Part shown: positions 7,674 to 16,056 of the stretch, piece after piece | Position numbering within the stretch: the stretch's first letter is position 1 | Layout: each line of letters opens with the position of its first letter | Source: DATFKA01 sp042095835 | Lineage (GTDB): Bacteria; Bacteroidota; Bacteroidia; Chitinophagales; Saprospiraceae | DNA length: 18,870 nt | NCBI GenBank assembly: GCA_042095835.1 | Contig: JBELML010000127.1 | Span: 1 to 18,870, forward strand | Direction of reading: 5' to 3' | Made by a program: the position numbers and the translations under genes | The notes under the pieces: generated by a model | Databases searched by the model: none | What the model was told of the DNA's origin: nothing | The model's input: only the letters and a program-made list of their open reading frames with translations

Positions 7674-7681
7674 CAAAAGTA
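7674..7681 (-). promoter_or_regulatory. Candidate -7 box upstream of ASST-like copy A
   Basis: The minus strand reads TACTTTTG, an exact match to TAnnTTTG, 122 bp before the ATG at 7552. No TTTG lies at the right distance upstream. If used, copy A and the VCBS gene would have their own promoter in the 168-bp gap after copy B, with a leader of about 115 nt. Confidence 0.35.
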
Positions 7682-7720
7682 GCGCAAAATCATCTAGATA
7701 AACATCAGCTTTTTTTGTAT

Positions 7721-9382
7721 TTATTGAATTATCAAGCGCTCCACCTGTTTTCCAATACGCAGAAAATAGATACCAGGTGGTAAATTGTTTATGGTAATCG
7801 GTTGCCCAATAGTAGAACTTGGATAAACTTCTATTCGATTTCCTAAAGCATTAAAAATTTCAATGGAGCTATGGCCATAGTTCGTAGGAGTTATCGACAA
7901 CTGAAAGGAGCCACTAGTAGGGTTGGGAAAGATTCTAAATCGAGTTTGAACCGGTACATCCTTTACATCTACACTCAAATCACAAAAGTCTAATACAGGA
8001 CTCAGCTCTAAATAATCACCAGGACTTAAATCTCGGTTGGCAAAAGCAGGATGGTCCAGACCGTAACGGTTCATACGGAAGGTGATATTGTCATTGATCC
8101 CCAGGTCAAAGCCTTGGGCGATAGCTTGTCCCGCGCGTATGGGGATGCGGTATTCCCAAACGACTTCTCCCTCGGGGCTTAACTCGTAGGCAAAGCCCCA
8201 GCGACCTGCCAATAGCAATGCATTCCCATTAGGTAAAATTTCTGCCCCTGAAAGAGAATTTGAAAAAGCAATCATGGGAGAATCAGGATGAGTAAAGACC
8301 TGCTTAAGGTCGGAAGGTCCAGAGGTTTGACCCTTGAATTCGTAGTCACCTTGTTCATTCAAGCTATTCCAAATCGGCATATTCGAATAAACAGCCTCTA
8401 CCCTATTATTAAAAACAGACATCTGTCCATAGTTAGCAGCTGTCCTAGTCGCCTCAGGATGAGTCCATTGTACGTCGTGCTGAAAAAAGAAAACTTTGTT
8501 TGATTCGTCTCCCTGCTGGTAAGCAGCAGGATTGCCATAGCGATATAGCAAGTCGCCTCCCTTTCCACTTATGCCTCCTGTAGAAGTTGCTGCCTCTGAG
8601 GAACTAGTGCTATGGTCAACCACCCAAACTTCATTAAAGTAGGGGACACTGAGTGCAATCTGATCTAATACGGGATTATAGTCAATCGCGTTGATATGTA
8701 GCCAATCTGGGTGGCCATCGTGTTCGTCGTAATTAATATCAATTCGCTCGGGGTGGTCTGCTATCCTTCCAAAATGGGCTTTGGTCGCATCAAATTCCTG
8801 GATTAGATGATCCCATACACGCCATTCCCAAACGATGCTATCCTGAATAGGATCCCACTCCCAAATCACCTCAGACCAGAGTTTGTTTTGAGACATGGAG
8901 GCTGGCACACGACCAGCTGCAATAGCATCCTCAGCGCTTTGGTATTCCCAGGCAATCATAAGGATATTTCCATTGGGTAGTGGCTCTATATCGTGGTGGA
9001 GTCGATAAAGGGAATCATTGCGTACAAAGCTAGCGAGGAGTTCGTTGTCCCAGTCTCGAATCTCTACGATAGCTCCGCCGCCGCCTGCCCAGATCGGATC
9101 ATCGATGGGCACCCGATCACGTTTGCATTTTATGAGATTTCCATCGTGGGTAAGGTAGACACTATTCCCTGGACGAAAGTCAGCATCATCGGTCCATTGG
9201 TGTACCAGACGACCACAATTGTCTAGTAGAAAGACCCTAGATTGGTTGTGGGGAAAGATAAGGTTAAATCCATCAAAGGACTTTTCGGCATCAATAGACA
9301 GTAAACCTACCGTGTTTTGGCTAGAAAGCGAAATGACTAAAAGAAAAGAGATAATAGTTGGTAGTAGTTTTTTTGTGTGCAT
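7721..9382 (-). CDS. T9SS-exported arylsulfotransferase-like propeller protein (copy B)
   Basis: I start this 553-residue protein at ATG 9382, which puts a clean signal peptide first (MHTKKLLPTIISFLLVISLSS); a TTG at 9403 would add seven residues. The propeller shares most blocks with copy A: LLDNCGRLVHQWTD, WAGGGGA, YRLHHDIEPLPNGNIL, DWLHINAIDYNPVLDQIALS, FFQHDVQW and ILPNGNALLLAGRWG. By eye well over half the residues of the first 270 agree. The last 72 residues (482-553, FRIFPNPTSGSF to RLIIQ) are a T9SS type A sorting domain and differ more from copy A than the propeller does. The pair reflects tandem duplication. It has QHD where copy A has QHH. Family membership is well supported; sulfotransfer activity and substrate are not known. 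Confidence 0.8.
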   Translation of the reverse strand: MHTKKLLPTIISFLLVISLSSQNTVGLLSIDAEKSFDGFNLIFPHNQSRVFLLDNCGRLVHQWTDDADFRPGNSVYLTHDGNLIKCKRDRVPIDDPIWAGGGGAIVEIRDWDNELLASFVRNDSLYRLHHDIEPLPNGNILMIAWEYQSAEDAIAAGRVPASMSQNKLWSEVIWEWDPIQDSIVWEWRVWDHLIQEFDATKAHFGRIADHPERIDINYDEHDGHPDWLHINAIDYNPVLDQIALSVPYFNEVWVVDHSTSSSEAATSTGGISGKGGDLLYRYGNPAAYQQGDESNKVFFFQHDVQWTHPEATRTAANYGQMSVFNNRVEAVYSNMPIWNSLNEQGDYEFKGQTSGPSDLKQVFTHPDSPMIAFSNSLSGAEILPNGNALLLAGRWGFAYELSPEGEVVWEYRIPIRAGQAIAQGFDLGINDNITFRMNRYGLDHPAFANRDLSPGDYLELSPVLDFCDLSVDVKDVPVQTRFRIFPNPTSGSFQLSITPTNYGHSSIEIFNALGNRIEVYPSSTIGQPITINNLPPGIYFLRIGKQVERLIIQ

Positions 9383-9498
9383 AGCAATACCATTTGGATG
9401 CAAGACTAATATCGCGAATACTTAAAGATTTGGCCTAGTTTCAGGAAGGAATATTTGTAAACTGAGAGTCATAGATGGGAGCTCTCTTCTAAAGTAGA

Positions 9499-9529
9499 AA
9501 GCCATTCCGAGATGATCTCGGAATGGCTT
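9499..9529 (-). terminator. Strong hairpin after the Sus operon
   Basis: AAGCCATTCCGAGAT (9499-9513) and ATCTCGGAATGGCTT (9515-9529) are perfect 15-bp inverted arms; a realistic hairpin has a 12-13 bp stem with a small loop. It lies 32 bp past the lipoprotein stop codon. The minus-strand tail TTTCTACTTT is U-rich but interrupted. It probably ends or protects the susC-susD-lipoprotein transcript and separates it from the arylsulfotransferase-like genes. Confidence 0.65.
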
Positions 9530-9561
9530 CTTGAGTATATTGTTTCCCCTTGGGGATCAAA

Positions 9562-10488
9562 TTAATCTCTCATTGTAAATGGAACACCTCCAGGGAAGGT
9601 AATTACAGAGGTCGCAGCCTCACCGTAAGTATTTTCCCATACAATGGTCCAGTCGTCACCGTCCACAGATGCGTCATAAGTCCAAGAATCACCGAAGTCA
9701 TCCGTGAAACCAGTAAAGAATACTTCAAGACATACGTCATCGAAAGTAAGACCTTGAGAATCTGCTATAGAAGTAGCAGAGTAGCAAGAGCTATACGCAC
9801 CGAATGACCAGTCAGAGAAGTAGTATCTACCTGCACCAGCGTTCACCATAGTTACTTCACCAGTCACATCATCGCCTCCACACCATACGTCAGTAGTAGA
9901 GTAAGCAAATGTACCTTCCAAAGCAGAAGGACAAGCCGCAGGCATCAAGAAGTCAAAATGACCACGGAATGCAGGACCTGTTACAGTTGCAGAGGAGTTG
10001 GAAGAAGTAAAGATAGAACCATCTGAAAGGATAACTCTACCAGTGAAACGGAAGTTATCACCAGCGCTTACTTCATCTTCTGAAAGACCAGCAGCAGCCA
10101 AAGCAGCAGAACCAGAAACGGTAACCTGTGGTGCTTCTTGATAGTTGTTTGAGTTGGTAGAGAAATCAGACTGTGAGTACTTTAAGAACTCAACAGTAGT
10201 ACTGTTATCACCATTTGAAGGATCGTTGTCTTCATAAGTCATATCCAATACGTACTCAGCAATCAGGGTACCTCCTTCTAAGTCGATGAACTCTACAGTA
10301 TAAGAATATGAAGAACCTGCGATATCAAACAAGTTGATCAATTTAGAGGCAGACTCCTCAACCAGTCTAGGATAGGCACCTTTACCGGCAGAATCGAATG
10401 TCACGATTGGGGCTAGGTCTTCGTCTTTACAAGAGAATGTAAAGAATAATACCATTGCTAGACCCAATACGATTTTATTTCTATTCAT
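9562..10488 (-). CDS. Surface lipoprotein of the Sus operon (SusE/F position)
   Basis: The 308-residue product is a lipoprotein: hydrophobic stretch 6-18 then a lipobox ending at C20 (FTFSC). The residues after the cysteine, KDEDL, fit the K-(D/E)2 lipoprotein export signal known in Bacteroidota, so it should face outward. The rest is rich in Ser, Thr, Asp and Gly and predicted beta-structured, with four cysteines in the C-terminal half (186, 203, 235, 253) that could form two disulfides, and several aromatic residues at 222-231 and 269-284 suited to ligand binding. I do not recognise a named family. It is the last gene of the operon, 43 bp after susD, where SusE/SusF-type glycan-binding lipoproteins usually sit; that role is inference from position only. 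Confidence 0.75.
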   Translation of the reverse strand: MNRNKIVLGLAMVLFFTFSCKDEDLAPIVTFDSAGKGAYPRLVEESASKLINLFDIAGSSYSYTVEFIDLEGGTLIAEYVLDMTYEDNDPSNGDNSTTVEFLKYSQSDFSTNSNNYQEAPQVTVSGSAALAAAGLSEDEVSAGDNFRFTGRVILSDGSIFTSSNSSATVTGPAFRGHFDFLMPAACPSALEGTFAYSTTDVWCGGDDVTGEVTMVNAGAGRYYFSDWSFGAYSSCYSATSIADSQGLTFDDVCLEVFFTGFTDDFGDSWTYDASVDGDDWTIVWENTYGEAATSVITFPGGVPFTMRD

Positions 10489-10531
10489 ATTAATTTTTAT
10501 TCAATTTAAATAATTGCTTTCAAGCAAAAGA

Positions 10532-12262
10532 TTAATAAAGTGATGTTGAACCATCATCCCAGAAAGTCTGATCAGACAAACTCTTCTGTGCAGAGTTAGC
10601 ATTACGGGTAATGTAATCTGTTGGGTACAACAAAGTACGGGCAAAAGGTCCCATGTCTGCTTCTAGACCTGGAGCCATACCGTTAGGCTTACCAGTTCTT
10701 CTCCACATGTTATAGGCTTCTAGACCGTTACCAAAGGCAGCGATATACCACTCTTTGATCACTACATCTAACTTGCCATCAGCATCAGCCGCATCGTATA
10801 GTGCCAATACTTTATCAACATAAGAAGTCACTGCATCTTCATCGATACCATACAACTCTTTAACTGTACCTTCGCCACCACCTCTAATTATTACTGTTTT
10901 AGACATAGTAGCAGGAACAAGGCTTTCAAAACCTTCAACTTTAGCAAAAGATGCTCTCATAGCTGACTCTAGCAAAGCACGTGCATCACCATTAGTACCA
11001 ATGGTTAAGGCCGCTTCTGCCAAAGCAAAATCAGAGAAGAAAGAAGGCCATACCGGCCAGACACCTGCACCTAGACCACCAGTAGTACCTGCTTGTCTAG
11101 TATCATCGAAAGTATTATCATCAAACTGACCACCCGCTGGGTATAAACCGTAAGACGTACGAATTGGACCATCTGGTGGAATACCTGAACCATTACCATG
11201 ATCTCTACCAGAGTAACCAGTACCTGGAATTACACAGTAAGGAAGACGTGGGTTGATAGACGCCCAGTGTGCAGGCTTAGTACTCTGATCCGGCAATGCA
11301 GAACCACCGATACAAGAATAAGTAGTTGCATCTTGAGTTTCTGCATCTTCTACTTTTTGGTAGAAGTAGTAACGTGCACGTGGATCTTGAATAGCAATTC
11401 CATCTACATCTAATTTCTCATTGTAACATAACCACATGTAGTAAGTACTTTGGTAGTTACCATCACCAATCTCATAGTGATTGTTGTAGAATGGGTGACG
11501 AGAGTTAGGATTGGTACGCTGAGCACCATACTGGTATTCGAAATCGTCAGCAGCTGAGCTGATGTAATCTCCACTAGAAGCAATAGAGTTGATCGTAGAA
11601 GCAGAACCAGAAGGATCAACCAAACGCTGATTTAAAGCAGCTTTTAACTTCAAGGTGTTGGCCCACTTCACCCACTTAGCAGCATCGCCGCCATAGTAGT
11701 TATCAAATGCAGGTGCACCAGCTGTAGTACCAGCTAATTGAGCAATTGCCTCATCTAATAATGCAATAGCCGCAGCATATACAGCGCTACCATCATCTGC
11801 CACAGGAGAGATCACATCTGTACCCTGTGTAGCTTCAGAATAAGGAACATCTCCCATCAAATCCACAAGGATCATCATAGCGTGGGCCTTCATGATCTTA
11901 GCAGAACCAGCATGGATATCAAAACCATTAGCCTCTGCAAGTGCCACTAGAGCGTCAACGTCTGGGAACAAACCTGCATAAGCGTTATTCCATAGACCAT
12001 TCAATGTATTCAGCGTAGTCATCGCTGTGTACTGGAATGCACCAGTGTGGTACATACGGGCCAAAGACCCTGGGTTGAACTGAGAACCTGAGTAAACCCC
12101 GTTGTAAGTGAGCTGAACTTGATTGTACAAATCATTCAAACTCGCACTTTCTGGAGTAATCGCATTTGGGTTGTCGAGTAGGTCCAGTTCTGTGTTTTCA
12201 CAGGCTGTGGTACCAAGACCCACTACCAAAAGGATTAAAAATAATTTATTGATAAATTTCAT
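10532..12262 (-). CDS. SusD/RagB-family outer membrane nutrient-binding lipoprotein
   Basis: This 576-residue lipoprotein has a lipobox ending at C21 (GTTAC) and the typical SusD start of a short acidic, Asn-rich linker followed by helical TPR-like segments: LNDLYNQVQLTYNGVY (44-59), the NNAYAGLFPDVDALVALA region (91-108) and AKIMKAHAMMILVDLMGDVPYSEA (121-144). The last part, YNMWRRTGKPNG and the LYPTDYITRNAN block, is also characteristic. It resembles the SusD-like branch (SusD-like_2 type) rather than the starch-binding prototype. SusD lids the SusC barrel and captures the substrate, which may be a glycan or a peptide. It follows susC by 46 bp. Arginine codons are almost only CGT and AGA, as in the other two genes of the operon. 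Confidence 0.9.
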   Translation of the reverse strand: MKFINKLFLILLVVGLGTTACENTELDLLDNPNAITPESASLNDLYNQVQLTYNGVYSGSQFNPGSLARMYHTGAFQYTAMTTLNTLNGLWNNAYAGLFPDVDALVALAEANGFDIHAGSAKIMKAHAMMILVDLMGDVPYSEATQGTDVISPVADDGSAVYAAAIALLDEAIAQLAGTTAGAPAFDNYYGGDAAKWVKWANTLKLKAALNQRLVDPSGSASTINSIASSGDYISSAADDFEYQYGAQRTNPNSRHPFYNNHYEIGDGNYQSTYYMWLCYNEKLDVDGIAIQDPRARYYFYQKVEDAETQDATTYSCIGGSALPDQSTKPAHWASINPRLPYCVIPGTGYSGRDHGNGSGIPPDGPIRTSYGLYPAGGQFDDNTFDDTRQAGTTGGLGAGVWPVWPSFFSDFALAEAALTIGTNGDARALLESAMRASFAKVEGFESLVPATMSKTVIIRGGGEGTVKELYGIDEDAVTSYVDKVLALYDAADADGKLDVVIKEWYIAAFGNGLEAYNMWRRTGKPNGMAPGLEADMGPFARTLLYPTDYITRNANSAQKSLSDQTFWDDGSTSLY

Positions 12263-12308
12263 ATTTCTTTTTTAAAAATTTTAAAACCAACACTTCTAAT
12301 CCGATAGA

Positions 12309-15300
12309 TTAGAATGTAGCATTGATTGATACACCATATTTTTTAGCAGTAGGTGCTGTACGGAAGTCGAAACCACGACCGTTACCTACACCAACAGAAG
12401 AAACTTCAGGGTCGAAATTAATACCCTCAGGGAAGTTAGGTGCATTGTACCATAGGTTCTCTCCAGATAGTGTAATACCTAGGCGACCAAATGGTGTTTT
12501 GTCCAAAATTTTCTTTGGTAAAGCATAAGCTAAAGAGACTTGACGTAAACGGATAGTCGTTGCATCAAAAATACCACCTTCGTTTGCGAAGAAGTAAGCT
12601 CTAAAGAAAGAGTCACCAATATAAGTTTGGATATCGTTAGGCGTACCATCAGCCTTCACAGAGTTAGGCATGATCAATGGTAGGTTTCTATCTACATCAG
12701 TATCAACTGTGTTACCACGACCTAATAATGCCTGAACTGTAGAAGAGTAAAGGTCACCACCGTGGATGTACTGCCATTGGAATCCGAAGCTAACACCTTT
12801 GTAAGTAATATTGTTGATCCAGTTTGCCTGGAAGTCTGGGTTTGGATCGCCTAGTACTTCAACTAAACCAGAACCTTGGTAGTTACCAGCACCAGTTACA
12901 ATCAAGTTACCATTTTCATCTTTCAAGAAAGAAGATCCCTGAATTACACCATAAGGCTCACCAGGAATAGCATAGTTACCTAAACCATTACCAAATCCAG
13001 CTACCTGTACTTGATCGATACCATCAGCAATTGAGTTCACCTCAGATAGGATAGAAGTATAGTTCAAAGTAACATCCCAACGGAAGTCACCAGCAATTAC
13101 TGGAGTGATATCCAATCCAAGTTCAATACCTGTGTTCTCTACCTCAGCTGCGTTCACAGTAGTAGAAGTATAACCAGTAGAAGGATCTAAAGGAAGGTTG
13201 ATAATCAAGTCAGAAGACGTTTTCTGGAATACAGAAAGGTCAACACCAATTCTGTTCTTCAAGAAACGTGCTTCGATACCTGCTTCGTACTCTTCGAATA
13301 ACTCGCGCTGTAGGTTCGGGTTACCTAAGAAGTTAGATACAGAGTTGGTATTCAACACTGTACCACCTTGTGTAACAAATTGGTTAGTAGCAGAGTTCAA
13401 GACAGATCTTGTACTATATGGGCTTGGGTAACCCGCAGAAGTACCATAACCTACACGAATCTTCAAGTAGTTCAAAATAGAACTGTTCTGTAGACTTGCG
13501 AAAGCATCTGTTGGTACAAAAGAAAGAGAAGCAGATGGATAAAATACTGATCTGTTTGCTTGCTCTAAAGTAGAAGTCCAGTCATTACGTGCTTGTAAAC
13601 CTAAGTATAGGAAATTCTTATAACCAAAAGTAGCTGTACCTAAAACACCAAGTGTATTCTCTTCACTGATACCAGAGAAACCATTGTGGTCAATAAAGTT
13701 ACCGTGGTTGAAAAGATTGTATACGAATTGATTAGAAGAAGCTAATCCAGTGAAATCATTTGTTTCTCTTCTTGCGTTGAAACCGATTACACCATCCAAT
13801 GTCAAATCTTCTGTCAATTGGAAGTCATACAATACATTCAATAACTGATCTGTAATGTTATTAATCACTGTTGTAGAAGTCAATTCTCCAAGTGGTTGAC
13901 GAGGACCACCAATGTTTACGAAACGTTGGTTTTTCTGAGAGTAACGGTCAATACCTAAACGGTAAAGAACTGTGATATGGTCACCAAAATCTCTAGACAA
14001 CTCCATCGTAGAGAAGAAACGTGTTACATTCTCTGTTTGGCCAGCATTGTTCAAAGTCCAACGTGGGTTCTGGATTGGAGAACCACGACGGTAATAAACG
14101 TTAGAACCATCGACAGGAGATTGGAATGGTAGACCCATCAAATCCATAGAACGTGGTGTAAACAAGATCGCAGCGAAAAGTCCATTACCATCACCACCAA
14201 AGGCAGTACCAGTAAGTGGAGTCTCACGGTCTGTATTTACAAAGTTGAAAGAACCTTTCAATTTAATTCCGTTCTGTAGAGTTGTTTGAGCACCAAGACC
14301 AAAGTTATGCTTATCGATATAGTTCGATCTAGCATTGTCTCTTAAATCATCTTTTCTAGGTGTGAAACCTTCCTCTGTCAAATAAGAGTACGTAGCAGAA
14401 ACAGAACCTGCATCTCCTAATCTACTTTGAATAGAAATAGAAGTGTTTGAAGCCAATCCTGGCTCAAAGAAGTTCTCTACTGACTCATATGGCTGATAAA
14501 TATAATCTGCACCAATGTACTCAGGAAAATCATCGTTGTACTGTGCTTGATCATAAGGGTGAGTGATCAATACTTGACCATTTCTTTCTCCTTTATAATC
14601 AGAACCATAAGAAGATGGATTCAAATCATCAAAAGCAGCACCCCAGTTAGAGAAGAACCAACCGAAACCTGCGTTAAATCCGTTTCCGAAAGTGTTTTGG
14701 TAATCAGGTAAGTTTGCAATTTCAGATTGGAAAAGTCCCTGGTTGATAGAAACTTCCATTTTCTTGTTGGCAGAAGCACCTGCTTTACCGTTCTTAGTCG
14801 TAACTAATACTACCCCGTTACGTCCAGCCTCACCGTAAAGTACAGTTGCAGATAGACCTTTAAGGATAGAGATTTCTTCAATTGTGTTAGGATCTAAATC
14901 CAAGAAACGAGAAGATGCAGTCGCACCACCCGATCCGAATCCTTGACCACCCGTGTTTGTACTTGTGTTGAAAGGTACACCATCAACAATAAACAAAGGC
15001 TGGTTAGAACCTGTAATAGAAGAATAACCACGAATAATGATGTTGGTACCAGAACCAGCAAGACCAGAAGTCTGCGTGATATCAACACCCGTCGCACGAC
15101 CACGTAGTAGACGAGCTACATCGGTTTCTTGACGTGCAGTCAAGTTCTCTTGACCAAGAGTAGCCACGGCATAACCAAGAGCTTTTGATTCTCTTTCGAT
15201 ACCAAGACCTGTAACAACGATCTCATCAAAAACTTCCGCAGAAGCTTCTAGAGCAAGATCGATTACGCTTTGGTTGCCAATCTCAACCTCTTGAGTCTGG

Positions 15301-15527
15301 AAACCAGTGTAGCTGAAAATTAAAGTTGTACCGCCGTCTGGCACTGTAATAGAATACGTGCCATCGATGTCAGTAACAGCACCTGTAGTCGTACCTTTCA
15401 CAAGAATGGAAGCACCAATTAAGGTCTCACCTTCTGTGTCGGTAATCGTACCTGTGACTGTTCTCTGTGCGAGGGCAGTACCCATCACAAAGAGTACTAG
15501 TGAAAGTACTAGTGAGAGTTTTTTCAT
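12309..15527 (-). CDS. SusC/RagA-family TonB-linked outer membrane transporter
   Basis: The 1072-residue protein has a signal peptide (1-20, cut after ALA), a carboxypeptidase-regulatory-like domain (about 22-100, TVTGTITDTEGETLIGASI), a TonB-box-like segment DEIVVTGLG (100-108), a plug domain (about 115-245, with LFIVDGVPFN and LKGLSATVLYGEAGRNGVV) and a beta-barrel ending in an aromatic residue (SINATF). The usual YGSRGANGVI signature is YGEAGRNGVV here. There is no N-terminal STN domain, so signalling to an anti-sigma factor is not expected. It imports a SusD-captured ligand using TonB/ExbBD energy. It is the first gene of the operon. The signal-peptide coding region has an 11-bp direct repeat (AGTACTAGTGA at 15493 and 15505) with a 12-bp period, so slippage would add or remove four codons in frame. 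Confidence 0.95.
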   Translation of the reverse strand: MKKLSLVLSLVLFVMGTALAQRTVTGTITDTEGETLIGASILVKGTTTGAVTDIDGTYSITVPDGGTTLIFSYTGFQTQEVEIGNQSVIDLALEASAEVFDEIVVTGLGIERESKALGYAVATLGQENLTARQETDVARLLRGRATGVDITQTSGLAGSGTNIIIRGYSSITGSNQPLFIVDGVPFNTSTNTGGQGFGSGGATASSRFLDLDPNTIEEISILKGLSATVLYGEAGRNGVVLVTTKNGKAGASANKKMEVSINQGLFQSEIANLPDYQNTFGNGFNAGFGWFFSNWGAAFDDLNPSSYGSDYKGERNGQVLITHPYDQAQYNDDFPEYIGADYIYQPYESVENFFEPGLASNTSISIQSRLGDAGSVSATYSYLTEEGFTPRKDDLRDNARSNYIDKHNFGLGAQTTLQNGIKLKGSFNFVNTDRETPLTGTAFGGDGNGLFAAILFTPRSMDLMGLPFQSPVDGSNVYYRRGSPIQNPRWTLNNAGQTENVTRFFSTMELSRDFGDHITVLYRLGIDRYSQKNQRFVNIGGPRQPLGELTSTTVINNITDQLLNVLYDFQLTEDLTLDGVIGFNARRETNDFTGLASSNQFVYNLFNHGNFIDHNGFSGISEENTLGVLGTATFGYKNFLYLGLQARNDWTSTLEQANRSVFYPSASLSFVPTDAFASLQNSSILNYLKIRVGYGTSAGYPSPYSTRSVLNSATNQFVTQGGTVLNTNSVSNFLGNPNLQRELFEEYEAGIEARFLKNRIGVDLSVFQKTSSDLIINLPLDPSTGYTSTTVNAAEVENTGIELGLDITPVIAGDFRWDVTLNYTSILSEVNSIADGIDQVQVAGFGNGLGNYAIPGEPYGVIQGSSFLKDENGNLIVTGAGNYQGSGLVEVLGDPNPDFQANWINNITYKGVSFGFQWQYIHGGDLYSSTVQALLGRGNTVDTDVDRNLPLIMPNSVKADGTPNDIQTYIGDSFFRAYFFANEGGIFDATTIRLRQVSLAYALPKKILDKTPFGRLGITLSGENLWYNAPNFPEGINFDPEVSSVGVGNGRGFDFRTAPTAKKYGVSINATF

Positions 15528-15564
15528 ACTAATTCGAATTTTAATTCAAAAAAAATTGTGGATG

Positions 15565-15594
15565 CAAAATATGGGATTTTTTAAATTTCCCATA
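15565..15594 (-). promoter_or_regulatory. Inverted repeat and weak -7 box upstream of susC
   Basis: TATGGGA (15570-15576) and TCCCATA (15588-15594) are perfect 7-bp arms around an 11-nt A/T spacer. On the minus strand they are directly followed by TATTTTG (15565-15571), a one-base-short relative of TAnnTTTG, so the repeat would overlap the -33 to -7 interval. This layout suits an operator at the susC promoter about 40 bp before the ATG. No regulator gene is in the window. Confidence 0.35.
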
Positions 15595-15641
15595 ACATTT
15601 CCTTAATACTTATGTTTTGCTAAATCGCTTTTTTACGTTTT

Positions 15642-15927
15642 CTGACCGTTTTTCACTCTAGAGCCTTTATCTCTTTTCAGAAAAAAACAACACAATAACC
15701 CACATTCTTAGAACAATCAAAGGTCAACAGCCCTAAGCACAGAATTATCATCATCAACATTAACTATTGGGATGGCCTCTGGTCCGAAGCGCTTTCTCTA
15801 TCAAAAAAAGTGGAATAAAAAATCCTTTACTGAGGTAAAACAGGCTTTCTTTAAAACCTGTATTTAATTATTGGATGTGGGAATTAATGGGAAAATCAAA
15901 TGAATGATTGGTAAACTGACCGTTTTT
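15642..15927. repeat. Pair of identical 12-bp direct repeats
   Basis: CTGACCGTTTTT occurs at 15642-15653 and again at 15916-15927, 274 bp apart in the same orientation, both in non-coding DNA upstream of susC. A 12-mer twice in about 530 bp is more than expected by chance, though homopolymer T inflates this. It could be a repeated binding site. Confidence 0.4.
15840..15861 (-). terminator. Terminator-like hairpin downstream of pdxJ
   Basis: ACAGG (15840-15844) pairs with CCTGT (15857-15861), extended after one mismatch by TTT/AAA, with a CTTT loop. The minus strand continues TTTTACC, a short uridine tract. It is about 195 bp beyond the pdxJ stop codon, so it could end a long pdxJ transcript, or a separate small RNA. 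Confidence 0.35.
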
Positions 15928-16056
15928 AGGATTAATTCGACAACCTTCTAACGGCCTACTTCTACAAAACGCTGCCAAGGGCCACGCAATATTTTAAGTA
16001 TTCTTTAACAAATGATTTATTTGTCAGCTATTAGCCAAATCAAAAATACAGCTTGC

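Larger units (their letters stand above)
15528..16056. other. Gene-free region between susC and pdxJ
   Basis: This 529-bp A/T-rich stretch has no convincing coding frame. It holds an inverted repeat near the susC promoter region (15570-15594), a 12-bp direct repeat (15642-15653 and 15916-15927) and a terminator-like hairpin (15840-15861). It must contain the susC promoter and the end of pdxJ transcription. A complete TTTG-N19-21-TAnnTTTG promoter was not found, and no tRNA or known riboswitch was recognised. It is unusually long for the gene spacing elsewhere in the window. Confidence 0.6.

Noticed and set aside
9383..9403. TTG start adding seven residues to ASST-like copy B
   Set aside because: The ATG at 9382 starts directly at the signal peptide; the extension adds nothing recognisable.
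16041..16048. Minus-strand TATTTTTG as the susC promoter
   Set aside because: It is about 515 bp from the susC start, has no -33 partner, and lies at the end of pdxJ; a chance match in A/T-rich DNA is likely.
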